Of a DNA stretch of 64,000 nucleotides, positions 43,352 through 51,436 are shown in pieces. Source of the stretch: Pseudomonas fluorescens (GTDB lineage Bacteria; Pseudomonadota; Gammaproteobacteria; Pseudomonadales; Pseudomonadaceae); assembly GCF_000967965.1 (NCBI RefSeq), contig NZ_LACC01000024.1, forward strand, positions 58,459-122,458, written 5' to 3'. Numbering within the stretch: position 1 is the first letter of the stretch; each line of letters starts with the position of its first letter. A program made the position numbers and the translations under genes. The notes under the pieces were generated by a model. It saw only the letters and a list, made by a program, of their open reading frames with translations, made no database searches and had not been told where the DNA came from.

Positions 43352-44347
43352 ATGCACACACGTCAATTGGGAAAAAACGGTCCACAGGTGTCGGCCATCG
43401 GCCTGGGCTGCATGGGCATGACCGATTTCTACACCACCGGCACCGACACCCGGGAGGCCACGGCCACCTTGCATCGCGCGCTGGAACTGGGCGTCAACCT
43501 GCTCGATACCGCCGACATGTACGGCCCGCACTCCAATGAAGAACTGATCGGCAAAGCCATTGCCGGCAAGCGCGATCAGGTGTTCCTGGCCAGCAAGTTC
43601 GGGATCGTCCGCGACCCGGCCAACCCCACCGCCCGTGGCGTCAACGGTCGGCCGGAATACATTCGCCAGTCCATCGACGGTAGCTTGAAGCGCCTGGGCG
43701 TGGACACTCTCGACCTGTATTACCAGCACCGAATCGACCCGCAGGTGGCCATCGAAGAAACCGTCGGCGCCATGGCCGAACTGGTCAGTGCCGGCAAGGT
43801 GCGTTATCTGGGATTGAGCGAGGCCTCGGCGGCGACCCTGGAACGGGCGCACAAGGTTCATCCGATCAGTGCGTTGCAAAGTGAGTATTCACTGTGGAGT
43901 CGCGATCAGGAAGAAAACGGTTGTCTGGCGGCCTGCCAGCGCCTGGGCGTCGCATTTGTGCCTTACAGCCCGTTGGGCCGAGGGTTTCTGACCGGCGCAT
44001 TGAAAAACCCGGATGATTTCGCGGCCGACGATTACCGCCGCTTCAGCCCGCGTTTCCAGGGCGAGAACTTCGCGAAAAACCTGCTGCTGGTGCAACAGAT
44101 ACAAGCGCTGGCGGCAGAAAAAGGCGTGACGGCGGGCCAACTGGCACTGGCGTGGGTGCTGGCCCAGGGTGACTACCTGATTCCGATTCCGGGCACCAAG
44201 CAACGCAAGTACCTCGAAGAAAACGTGGCTGCTCTGGATGTAGCGCTGAGCGCCGAAGAACTGCACGCGCTGGAAGCGATCTTTCCGGCAAATGCCACCG
44301 CTGGCCTGCGTTATCCGGAAGAAGTCATGAAACTGCTCGACCGCTAA
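43352..44347 (+). CDS. aldo/keto reductase
   Basis: 331 residues, NADPH-dependent aldo/keto reductase barrel. Catalytic residues: Asp and Tyr in LLDTADMYGPHSNEELIG, Lys in VFLASKFGI and His in DLYYQHRIDP. C-terminal coenzyme motif YLIPIPGTKQRKYLEENV. It is of the YajO/AKR13-like type used for diverse aldehydes and ketones. AGGGAG lies upstream of ATG 43352. A GGCCCGTT / AACGGGCC hairpin (44355-44382) follows the stop. Divergent LysR gene is the likely regulator. Confidence 0.92.
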   Translation: MHTRQLGKNGPQVSAIGLGCMGMTDFYTTGTDTREATATLHRALELGVNLLDTADMYGPHSNEELIGKAIAGKRDQVFLASKFGIVRDPANPTARGVNGRPEYIRQSIDGSLKRLGVDTLDLYYQHRIDPQVAIEETVGAMAELVSAGKVRYLGLSEASAATLERAHKVHPISALQSEYSLWSRDQEENGCLAACQRLGVAFVPYSPLGRGFLTGALKNPDDFAADDYRRFSPRFQGENFAKNLLLVQQIQALAAEKGVTAGQLALAWVLAQGDYLIPIPGTKQRKYLEENVAALDVALSAEELHALEAIFPANATAGLRYPEEVMKLLDR

Positions 44348-44354
44348 GGGTTGC

Positions 44355-44382
44355 CGGCCCGTTCGATAAGCGCAACGGGCCG
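44355..44382 (+). terminator. hairpin after the aldo/keto reductase gene
   Basis: CGGCCCGTT (44355-44363) pairs with AACGGGCCG (44374-44382). No T-run follows, so it may act as an RNA-stabilising 3' end rather than an intrinsic terminator. Confidence 0.55.
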
Positions 44383-44558
44383 CCTCCCCCATCAAGCCTA
44401 TCCTGACGATTTTGTAATGTGCCCCTCATCTGCCTGTCAGCGTTGATCTACCATCATCAAGCGGCGGCTCCTTGTAGCACTTCGAAACACTCCTTGAATG
44501 CCTGATCCATAAAAATGGTCAGAATGCGTTTTTTTGCCCGTTAGCCGAGACGAATCCC

Positions 44559-45005
44559 ATGCGAAACCCTCTGCGTCTGATCGCCCTGAGTGCCCTGTTC
44601 TTGTCCTCCCTGGCCCAGGCCGCCGACCTCATTCCGATCGAGGTTCATCGCGACGCCAATTGTGGTTGCTGCAAAAAATGGATCACCCACCTGGAGGCCA
44701 ATGGCTTCAAGGTCGAAGACCACGTCGAAGCCAACATGAGCGAGTTCAAGCAGCAGCACGGCGTGCCGCCTCGCCTGGCGTCGTGCCACACCGCGTTGAT
44801 CAACGGCAAATTCGTCGAAGGTCATGTCCCGGCCGACCAGGTCCTGGCCTCGAGCAAGCGCGACGATCTGCTGGGCGTCGCGGCCCCCGGCATGCCCATG
44901 GGTTCGCCCGGCATGGAAATGGACGGCATGAGCGATGCCTATCAGGTCATCGGCCTGAAAAAGGACGGCACTGACGTGGTGGTTGCGGACTATCCCGCCC
45001 ATTGA
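44559..45005 (+). CDS. DUF411 periplasmic metal-binding-like protein
   Basis: 148 residues: signal peptide (about 1-21, ending AQAAD), then the DUF411 fold with Cys35, Cys37 and Cys38 (NCGCCKKW), a SCHTALI motif and a Met-rich stretch GMPMGSPGMEMDGM. DUF411 proteins occur in copper and other metal-resistance settings and are predicted to bind metal. The stop overlaps the start of the next gene by one base (TGATG), so the two are coupled. Confidence 0.88.
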   Translation: MRNPLRLIALSALFLSSLAQAADLIPIEVHRDANCGCCKKWITHLEANGFKVEDHVEANMSEFKQQHGVPPRLASCHTALINGKFVEGHVPADQVLASSKRDDLLGVAAPGMPMGSPGMEMDGMSDAYQVIGLKKDGTDVVVADYPAH

Positions 45006-45439
45006 TGTCCGGCGCGTACTTCGGGCTGTTTTTCGCGGCATTCGGTGCTGCCACGCTGCTGCCGTTGCAATCCGAAGCGGTGCTGGTCGGATTGCTCCTC
45101 AGCGATCGCTATTGGCTCTGGGCACTGCTGGCCGTGGCAACCTTCGGCAACGTTCTGGGGTCGCTGCTTAACTGGTGGCTGGGACGCAGCATCGAGCGAT
45201 TCCGCGACCGACGCTGGTTTCCGGTGAGTCCCCGACACCTGGAAAGAGCCCGGCTGCATTACCAACGCTACGGCCACTGGTCATTGCTGCTCAGTTGGCT
45301 GCCGGTGATCGGCGATCCGCTGACGCTGGTCGCCGGGGTCATGCGCGAGCCGCTGGGGCGCTTCCTGCTGATCGTCACCCTGGCCAAAGGTGCCCGCTAC
45401 GGCGTGCTGGCCGTGGCGACTTTGGGCTGGATGGGTTGA
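45005..45439 (+). CDS. YqaA-type DedA-like membrane protein
   Basis: 144-residue integral membrane protein with four to five hydrophobic segments. The central GNVLGSLLNWWLGRSIERF and the later YGHWSLLLSWLPVIGDPLTLVAG motif are typical of YqaA and the SNARE-associated / DedA superfamily. ATG 45005 shares its A with the preceding stop. The coupling with the DUF411 gene hints at a joint role, perhaps in metal or envelope homeostasis; this is not shown. Confidence 0.88.
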   Translation: MSGAYFGLFFAAFGAATLLPLQSEAVLVGLLLSDRYWLWALLAVATFGNVLGSLLNWWLGRSIERFRDRRWFPVSPRHLERARLHYQRYGHWSLLLSWLPVIGDPLTLVAGVMREPLGRFLLIVTLAKGARYGVLAVATLGWMG

Positions 45440-45524
45440 ACCATCAAGGGTGGCGATTGCCTGTGTTTAATGCCGCCCCAATCGAATCGATCCAGCATCG
45501 GCGGATTTTCCATGGAGCTCTCCC

Positions 45525-45856
45525 ATGTCGCGCCCCTTCTCCCGCTGGTTGCCCAGCCTTTTACTGACCGCCACCCTGCCCGTCATTGCCCACGCCGAAG
45601 GACCGGAATACGGCCCCGAGTTGCAAGGTTTTGACTCCCCCTACACCCTCAAGCACTTCGCCTTTGAATCCCAGGGCCAATCCCTGCAAATGGGTTACAC
45701 GGACGTCGCCGCCCACGGCAAACAAGTGCCAAGATGATTCCCCAGTCCACGCTGGTCGAATTCCCCGGCATGGGCCACGCACCACAGATGGAAGAAGCGG
45801 CACAATTCCACCAGGCCCTGCTCGCCTGGCTGAAAAAGACCAACCCAGTGCGTTGA
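45525..45856 (+). pseudogene. alpha/beta hydrolase remnant with its centre deleted
   Basis: The first 66 or so codons encode a signal peptide (MSRPFSRWLPSLLLTATLPV, to HAEG) and the family start YGPELQGFDSPYTLKHFAFE, then stop after VAAHGKQVPR at 45737. In another frame, from about 45734 to 45856, the sequence reads MIPQSTLVEFPGMGHAPQM and continues to a normal C-terminus, including the Gly-His of the catalytic His. Both ends are those of one secreted alpha/beta hydrolase of roughly 330 residues. The nucleophile-elbow centre, over 200 codons, is missing. A frame change at the junction confirms that it is no longer functional. Confidence 0.8.
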
Positions 45857-45869
45857 AGAGGAAAGGCTG

Positions 45870-45965
45870 ATGCCAGTGCAGATTGCAGTGCTAGATGATT
45901 GGCAGGATGTGGCGCGGGATGTGGTGGCCTGGTCGGCGGGTGCTCCGATTCGTTTGCTGGGTTGA
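45870..45965 (+). pseudogene. remnant of a D-2-hydroxyacid dehydrogenase gene
   Basis: An in-frame 31-codon reading frame starts MPVQIAVLDDWQDVAR, the usual N-terminus of a D-2-hydroxyacid dehydrogenase of about 310 residues. It then joins directly to SAGAPIRLLG and a stop, resembling the C-terminus of such enzymes. NAD-binding and catalytic parts are absent. AAAGG precedes the ATG. It lies 13 bases after the hydrolase remnant and before a REP palindrome. The assignment of the tail is less certain than that of the start. Confidence 0.65.
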
Positions 45966-45973
45966 TACTCCAA

Positions 45974-45997
45974 TGTGGGAGCAAGCTCGCTCCCACA
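45974..45997. repeat. REP palindrome
   Basis: TGTGGGAGCAAGCTCGCTCCCACA, a single near-perfect REP unit directly after the two gene remnants. Confidence 0.8.
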
Positions 45998-46159
45998 GGG
46001 ATCTTCAGCGCACACAACGCTGCGCTATGTGCTTTCCTTGAAAACACCACGCGTAACGAATAATTGTTCATGCTGCGGTGTTCTCATCACATCAACCATG
46101 CGCTGCGTCTGGCGGGGCGCAACCTGATCCGAAACCCATGAACCTGTGGAGCAATGCCC

Positions 46160-46702
46160 ATGAATATTCGCTTTGCTGTTCTGATGCCCCCCCTGTTGCT
46201 GGCCGTCGGGTTGTCCGGCTCCCTCGCCCTGGCCAACGGTGGTGGCGGCGGTGACGACATGCCCACCAGGCCCAACTGCCCGAAAGGTCAGGTGCTGGAT
46301 ACCAGATCGCATCGGTGCGTCAAGCAGACCAGCAACCTGGTGCCGGACGAAGACCGCACCAACTATGCCTATCAACTGGCCAAGGCCGAGCGTTATGAAG
46401 AAGCCCTGGCCCTGCTCGACACGCTGAAACAGCCAAATACGGCAAAAGCGTTGAACTATCGCGGCTACGCCACGCGTAAACTGGGACGTACCGACGAAGG
46501 CATCGGCTATTACCTGCAATCAGTGAAACTCGACCCGCAGTACGCGCAGGTCCGCGAATACCTCGGCGAGGCCTATGTGATCAAAGGCCGGCTGGATCTT
46601 GCGCAGGAGCAACTACAGCAGATCAAATCCATCTGCGGCAGTACTCAATGCGAGGAGTACCAGGATCTGGCCGAAGCCATCAACGGTTCATCGAAAACCT
46701 GA
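46160..46702 (+). CDS. secreted TPR-repeat protein
   Basis: 180 residues: signal peptide (about 1-25, ending ALA-NG), a short Cys-containing segment CPKGQVLDTRSHRCVK, then two to three tetratricopeptide repeats (NYAYQLAKAERYEEALALLD, ALNYRGYATRKLGRTDEGIGYYLQSVKLDP, YLGEAYVIKGRLDLAQEQL). A conserved C-terminus CGSTQCEEYQDLAEAI has two Cys likely to form a disulfide. GGAG is eight bases before ATG 46160 but only two before the ATG at 46154. It lies 24 bases upstream of the ECF sigma gene and may be co-transcribed. Confidence 0.88.
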   Translation: MNIRFAVLMPPLLLAVGLSGSLALANGGGGGDDMPTRPNCPKGQVLDTRSHRCVKQTSNLVPDEDRTNYAYQLAKAERYEEALALLDTLKQPNTAKALNYRGYATRKLGRTDEGIGYYLQSVKLDPQYAQVREYLGEAYVIKGRLDLAQEQLQQIKSICGSTQCEEYQDLAEAINGSSKT

Positions 46703-46726
46703 CAACCCGAGCGGACGGAGGTCGCC

Positions 46727-47251
46727 ATCGCCAGCGATCAGGCAATACGAACGGAACTGAACCAGCATCTGGCGCGTTTATGGCGCTACGGCCTGCTGCT
46801 GTCCCGGCAACGGCATGTCGCCGATGACCTGGTGCAAGCTACTTGCGTGCGGGCGCTGGAACGGGCCGGGCAATACGTGCCGGGAACGCGCATGGACCGC
46901 TGGCTGCTGAGCATTCTGCATTCGATCTGGCTCAACGAAGTCCGCGCCCGACGGGTGCGCCAAGGTCAGGGCCAGGTAGACGCCGATCAGGCCTTGTCGT
47001 TCGATGGTGAATCCGTGGCCCAGACCCACGTGTTGGCGGCGCAGGTCATCCGTCGCGTCGATGCGTTGCCCGAGACCCAGCGCGAAACAGTGTTTCTCGC
47101 CTACGTCGAAGGCTTGTCCTACCGAGAAGTCGCTGACGTCTTGCAAGTGCCCATCGGCACGGTCATGAGCCGCCTGGCCGCCGCTCGGGCAAAACTGGCC
47201 GAATACCCACCGTTGCACACGGTGCCCACCCCTAACCGAGGAGAACATTGA
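46727..47251 (+). CDS. ECF-type RNA polymerase sigma factor, unusual start
   Basis: About 174 residues. Sigma region 2 begins near LNQHLARLWRYGLLLSRQRHVADDLVQAT and region 4 near DALPETQRETVFLAYVEGLSYREVADVLQVPIGTVMSRLAAARAKL. No ATG, GTG or TTG lies in frame before region 2; the first normal one, GTG 46832, would remove much of it. GGAGG (46717-46721) is five bases before an ATC codon at 46727, which may be a mutated or non-standard start. The stop overlaps the anti-sigma ATG (TGATG). Either translation starts at ATC, inefficiently, or the gene is damaged. Confidence 0.7.
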   Translation: MASDQAIRTELNQHLARLWRYGLLLSRQRHVADDLVQATCVRALERAGQYVPGTRMDRWLLSILHSIWLNEVRARRVRQGQGQVDADQALSFDGESVAQTHVLAAQVIRRVDALPETQRETVFLAYVEGLSYREVADVLQVPIGTVMSRLAAARAKLAEYPPLHTVPTPNRGEH

Positions 47252-48012
47252 TGAACACGATACCCTCGGACGAACAACTGGTGGCTTACCTCGACAACCA
47301 ACTCGATACCGAGCAGCGCGCGCGCATCGACGCGGCCGTCAGTGCCGACCCGATGCTCGGCCTTCGCCTGCAGTGGCTGGATCGCAGCAGCCTGCCGTTC
47401 AAGGACGCCTACGATGAGCTCGCCCGACAGGCGCCGGTGGATCGCCTGCAAGCCATGCTCGCCACAATGCCCTCACCCGCCCGCCCCGGGCTCAATCGGC
47501 GCTGGTTCCTGGCCGCCGCGGCCGGGCTGCTGGCCGGCGGCGTGCTGGCGGACCGTTTGTTCCTCGGCTGGCAAGCGAGTCAGCAGACACACAACTGGCG
47601 CGGCCTGGTGGCCGATTACATGGCGCTCTACGTGCCAGAAACCCTGGATCACTTGCCCGCCGATGAAGCCGCCCAACGGGCACAACTGCACACCATCGAT
47701 GCGCGCCTGGGCCTCGATCTCGCGCCGGCAAAACTGAGCCTGCCCCGTGCCGAGTTCAAGCGTGCGCAAATCCTCGAGTACGACGGTGCACCCATCGCCC
47801 AGATTACCTACCTCGATCCGGTGCACGGCCCCATGGCGCTGTGCGTCACCCGCTCCAACAGCGGCAGCCGCCATTTCGCCCGGGAACAGCGGCGCGAGCT
47901 GAACATCGTGTATTGGGCTGACATGGAACACGCCTGGATGCTGATCGGGCATCAGCCGATGGCGGATCTGGAGGAGATGGCGAAGCTGTTGCGCGGGCGG
48001 TTGAGCGCGTGA
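47251..48012 (+). CDS. anti-sigma factor
   Basis: 253 residues: N-terminal cytoplasmic part (about 1-80; SDEQLVAYLDNQLDTEQRARID, typical for anti-sigma domains), one membrane helix (about 84-105, RRWFLAAAAGLLAGGVLADRL) and a periplasmic domain. It lacks the His-x3-Cys-x2-Cys zinc motif of classical ZAS factors. Coupled to the sigma gene by one-base overlap, with GAGGAG upstream, as expected for a sigma/anti-sigma pair. The signal it senses is unknown. Confidence 0.85.
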   Translation: MNTIPSDEQLVAYLDNQLDTEQRARIDAAVSADPMLGLRLQWLDRSSLPFKDAYDELARQAPVDRLQAMLATMPSPARPGLNRRWFLAAAAGLLAGGVLADRLFLGWQASQQTHNWRGLVADYMALYVPETLDHLPADEAAQRAQLHTIDARLGLDLAPAKLSLPRAEFKRAQILEYDGAPIAQITYLDPVHGPMALCVTRSNSGSRHFAREQRRELNIVYWADMEHAWMLIGHQPMADLEEMAKLLRGRLSA

Positions 48013-48034
48013 GCAGCGCTATCCCGAGCGCCAG

Positions 48035-49336
48035 TCAAACCGAAGCCGGCAACCACAAGCGAAACCGCGCTCCGCCCAGCGGCGAGGCTTCCACCGTCAG
48101 CGTGCCGCCCTGGGCCTCCAGTGCGCGGCGGCTGATCGCCAGTCCCAGGCCGAAACCACCCGTGGCGCGGTCGCGGCTGCGGTCGAGGCGGTAGAAGGGT
48201 TCGAAGATCCGCTCGCGCTCGTCGTCCGGAATGCCGATGCCGTCATCGTCGACCCAGATTTCACAGCCGCTGGCATAGACCTGCACACCGATCTGAATAC
48301 GTTTCTCGCAGTAGCGCATGGCGTTGCGCAGCAGGTTTTGCAAGGCGCGGGCGGTCAGGCGCGGGTCCAGGCTGAAGCGTTCGAACTGGCCGTGGAGCAG
48401 CACGTCGATGACGATTTCCGGGGATTCCTGTTCTTCGTCGACGCTGCCGAGAATGCTGTCGATGAATTCATCCAGCGACACTTCGACCTGATCCGGCAGC
48501 CGCGCCGGGTTTTGCAGGCGGCTGTAGGACAGCAGCTCCAGCACCAATTCATCGAGTTCACGAATGTGCGCCACCAGGCTTTGCAGGCGCTCGCGGCTGG
48601 CCGCCGGCAAGTCGTCGGACAGGGCCAGCGCCAGGCCGAAATCCAGGCGCGTCAGCGGTGTGCGCAATTCGTGGGACACCGCATTGAGCAAGTCCCGCTG
48701 CTGGTTGAGCAGGTTCTCGATATCGCCGGCCATGGTGTCGAACACACTGGCCAGGCTGCCGATGTTGGAACTCGGGGAGATTTGCGTGCGCTCGCCCAAG
48801 TGGCCCTTGCCAAAGCGTTCGGCCGCGCCCTTGAGGCGCTCCAGATCACGCCAGTGCGGACGCAGCCACAGCAGCAGGCACGCGAGCATGGTCGCGCCGA
48901 TCAGGACGTTGATGCTCCAGTACAACAGGTTGACGTCCAGCGGGTCCGGTGGCACGACCATTTGCACCACGGTGCGCTCATTCAGCGGCGCGACCGCCAG
49001 CGTGCGCCAGCCCCAGTCCCCCACGCGCACGACGTTCTCGCCGCGGCGCAAGCGCTGCTGTTCATCAGGCGTCAGGCTGCTGTCGTCATTGCTGCTGAGC
49101 ACGATGTGCAGAGGAGAGAAGTCCTTGTCCATTTCAGCGGCCAGGGTCGGCCACTGTTCGGCCGGGACCCCGTGGAACTGCTTGACGATCAGCGTTTGCA
49201 GCCCTCGCGAGTAATCGAGGTTGTAGGTGACAAAGCGCTCGTGGAACACCTTGACCACCAGGTCCGGCACCAGGTAAATCGCGGCGCTGAACGAGACGAT
49301 GGTCACCAGGTACAAACGGAAGAGGATTCTGAACAT
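48035..49336 (-). CDS. sensor histidine kinase (RstB/ParS-like)
   Basis: 433 residues: first membrane helix (about 6-27), periplasmic sensor (about 28-135), second helix (about 140-158), HAMP (about 160-212), HisKA with phospho-acceptor His222 in AVSHELRTPLTRL, and an HATPase_c domain with N box LLRNAMRYCE, G1 DDGIGIPDD and G2 GGFGLGLAIS. It phosphorylates the response regulator encoded four bases upstream in the same operon. The pair is divergent from an RND efflux operon, resembling AdeRS or ParRS systems that control such pumps. Confidence 0.92.
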   Translation of the reverse strand: MFRILFRLYLVTIVSFSAAIYLVPDLVVKVFHERFVTYNLDYSRGLQTLIVKQFHGVPAEQWPTLAAEMDKDFSPLHIVLSSNDDSSLTPDEQQRLRRGENVVRVGDWGWRTLAVAPLNERTVVQMVVPPDPLDVNLLYWSINVLIGATMLACLLLWLRPHWRDLERLKGAAERFGKGHLGERTQISPSSNIGSLASVFDTMAGDIENLLNQQRDLLNAVSHELRTPLTRLDFGLALALSDDLPAASRERLQSLVAHIRELDELVLELLSYSRLQNPARLPDQVEVSLDEFIDSILGSVDEEQESPEIVIDVLLHGQFERFSLDPRLTARALQNLLRNAMRYCEKRIQIGVQVYASGCEIWVDDDGIGIPDDERERIFEPFYRLDRSRDRATGGFGLGLAISRRALEAQGGTLTVEASPLGGARFRLWLPASV

Positions 49337-49340
49337 CGGC

Positions 49341-50042
49341 TCAGCATTCCCACTCGGAACGGCTGAACAGGTAACCCTTGCCCCACACGGTCTTGATCTT
49401 GCGCGCCTCTCCTGCGTGGTCGTCGAACTTGCGTCGCAGCTTGGAAATCGCCACGTCCACCGAACGGTCGGTGCCGTTGAATTCGATGCCGCGCAGGCGT
49501 TGCAGGATCTGGTCGCGGCTCAACACTTCGCCGGCATGCCGGGCCAGCACCACCAGCAGGTTGTACTCACCGCTGGACAACTCCACCAATTGCTCGCGCC
49601 AGGTCACGGTGCGTTCGGACAAATCGATGCACAGGTTGCCCATCAGAATGCGGTCGTTGGCGGTCTGCGGCTCGCTGAGGCTGCTACGGCGCAGCAAGGT
49701 CCGCACCCGGGCCAGCAGCACCCGCGGCTCGCAGGGTTTGGTGACGTAGTCGTCGGCTCCCATTTCCAGGCCCAGGACCTGGTCGTGGCTGTCGTCGCGG
49801 GCGGTAAGCATCAGGATCGGCAAGGTCGCCGAATCGGCACGCAGCAGGCGACAGACTTGCAGGCCGTCGAGGCCGGGCAGCATCAGGTCGAGGATCACCA
49901 GGTCCGGCGGATTGAGCCGCGCACGTTCGCGCACATGGTCACCGCGACCGATCACGCTGACGGAATAACCGTTGCGTTCCAGGTAGCTGGCAATCAGTTC
50001 GGCGAGGGCGGTGTCGTCTTCGACCAGGAGGATGTTGGGCAT
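49341..50042 (-). CDS. OmpR-family response regulator
   Basis: 233 residues: receiver domain with acidic pair Asp9/Asp10, phospho-acceptor Asp52 (VILDLMLPG), Thr80 and Lys102 (DDYVTKP), then an OmpR-type winged helix (about 130-232; RSVDVAISKLRRKFDD, VWGKGYLF). RstA-like. ATG 50042 starts the receiver (MPNILLVEDD); the frame extends upstream only through a palindrome. Probable partner of the kinase gene and activator of the divergent RND efflux genes. Confidence 0.93.
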   Translation of the reverse strand: MPNILLVEDDTALAELIASYLERNGYSVSVIGRGDHVRERARLNPPDLVILDLMLPGLDGLQVCRLLRADSATLPILMLTARDDSHDQVLGLEMGADDYVTKPCEPRVLLARVRTLLRRSSLSEPQTANDRILMGNLCIDLSERTVTWREQLVELSSGEYNLLVVLARHAGEVLSRDQILQRLRGIEFNGTDRSVDVAISKLRRKFDDHAGEARKIKTVWGKGYLFSRSEWEC

Positions 50043-50066
50043 GGGGTGTTTCCAGAAAGAGCTGTG

Positions 50067-50120
50067 GCGCCAGATACGCCGCCATCGCGAGCCTGCTCGC
50101 GATAGCAATCTATCTGGCGC
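50067..50120. repeat. nested palindrome in the divergent regulator/efflux interval
   Basis: Outer arms GCGCCAGATA (50067-50076) and TATCTGGCGC (50111-50120) enclose an inner REP-like dyad ATCGCGAG-CCTG-CTCGCGAT (50084-50103). A strong hairpin would form in the leader of the regulator transcript. Confidence 0.8.
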
Positions 50121-50174
50121 AATTGAATTCAAGAACTGAAGGATATAGCCCTCACGCCCATCTGAGTAAAACCC

Positions 50175-50190
50175 TTACACAATTTCACAC
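50175..50190 (+). promoter_or_regulatory. possible OmpR-type direct repeat
   Basis: TTACAC (50175-50180) and TTCACAC (50184-50190) are spaced about one helical turn apart, with a further TTCACC at 50205-50210. They lie 75-90 bases before the adaptor start, where the neighbouring response regulator might bind. Weak pattern. Confidence 0.35.
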
Positions 50191-50263
50191 AGCACCAACA
50201 AAGCTTCACCGCTACCCTCGCCTTCGCCCAGTAGGATGCTGGGGGTCTTTATTGGGGTATTAC

Positions 50264-51421
50264 ATGTCGAAGAATCTGCTTGCCAGGCTCAGTCTGATTG
50301 CACTGGCGTTGACACTGGGCGCGTGTGACAAGTCCTCGAACGCCGAGGAACAGGCGCCGCTGGCCACGGTTCGCATCGAGACCATCGAAGCGCGGCCACT
50401 GACCATCAGCAGCGAACTGAGCGGGCGGATTGCCGCACCGCGCATGGCCGAAGTGCGTGCCCGCGTGGCTGGCGTGGTCTTGCAGCGCACCTTCCGCGAA
50501 GGCAGTGACGTGAAACAGGGCGATGTATTGTTCCGCATCGACCCTGCGCCGTTCAAGGCTGACTTGGACAGTGCCGAAGCGGCGTTGCGCAAGGCCGAAG
50601 CCAACGCGTTCCAGGCCAGATTGCAGGAACAGCGCTACGCCCGGTTGATCGACGACAAGGCCGTCAGCGGCCAGGACTACGACAACGCCCGGGCCAACGC
50701 CCGGCAGACGGCTGCCGACGTCGCCGGCAACAAGGCCGCGGTGGAACGCGCCCGGTTGAACCTCGGTTACGCCACCGTCACCGCGCCGATTTCCGGGCGT
50801 ATCGGTCGCGCGCTGGTCACCGAAGGCGCACTGGTCGGGCAGAACGAAACCACGCCGCTGGCGCTGATTCAGCAACTGAACCCGATTCATGCCGACCTGA
50901 CCCAGTCCACCCGCGAACTCAACGAACTTCGCCGCGCCTTCCGTTCCGGCCAGTTGCAGCAGGTCGGCCAGGACCAGGCCAAGGCCACGCTGATTCAGGA
51001 TGACGGCAGCCTCTACCCGCTGCCGGGCAAGATGCTGTTCAGCGACATCACCGTCGATCCGGGCACCGGCCAGATCATCCTGCGCAGCGAGTTCCCCAAC
51101 CCCGACCTCGACTTGCTGCCCGGCAGTTTCGTGCGCGTACGCCTGGAACAAGCGGTCAACCAGCAGGGTATCAGCGTGCCGCAACGGGCCATCCAGCGCG
51201 ACAGCGCCGGCATCGCCCAGGTGCTGCTGCTCGACGCCGAACAGCGGGTCGGGCAACAACCGGTCGAACTGGGCGCGGTGCAGAACGACCGCTGGATCGT
51301 CACCGGCGGCCTGAAAGCAGGCGACCGTATCGTCATCGAGGGCCTGCAGCACGCCCGTCCCGGCGAGAAAGTGCAAATCGACGACACCCCTCTTCCACTT
51401 GCCCAGGCGACTGGTCAGTAA
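50264..51421 (+). CDS. RND efflux periplasmic adaptor (membrane fusion lipoprotein)
   Basis: 385 residues: lipoprotein signal with lipobox TLGAC (Cys at about 22), lipoyl halves (VRARVAGVVLQRTFREGSDV and TVTAPISGRIGRALVTEGALV), helical hairpin (about 100-160) and beta-barrel. This is the MexA/AdeA-type adaptor that bridges an RND pump and an outer-membrane channel. ATG 50264 begins MSKNLLARLSL; the frame stretches upstream to 50123 without signal character. It precedes the pump gene by 15 bases. Confidence 0.93.
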   Translation: MSKNLLARLSLIALALTLGACDKSSNAEEQAPLATVRIETIEARPLTISSELSGRIAAPRMAEVRARVAGVVLQRTFREGSDVKQGDVLFRIDPAPFKADLDSAEAALRKAEANAFQARLQEQRYARLIDDKAVSGQDYDNARANARQTAADVAGNKAAVERARLNLGYATVTAPISGRIGRALVTEGALVGQNETTPLALIQQLNPIHADLTQSTRELNELRRAFRSGQLQQVGQDQAKATLIQDDGSLYPLPGKMLFSDITVDPGTGQIILRSEFPNPDLDLLPGSFVRVRLEQAVNQQGISVPQRAIQRDSAGIAQVLLLDAEQRVGQQPVELGAVQNDRWIVTGGLKAGDRIVIEGLQHARPGEKVQIDDTPLPLAQATGQ

Positions 51422-51436
51422 GCAGGACGCTTCTTT

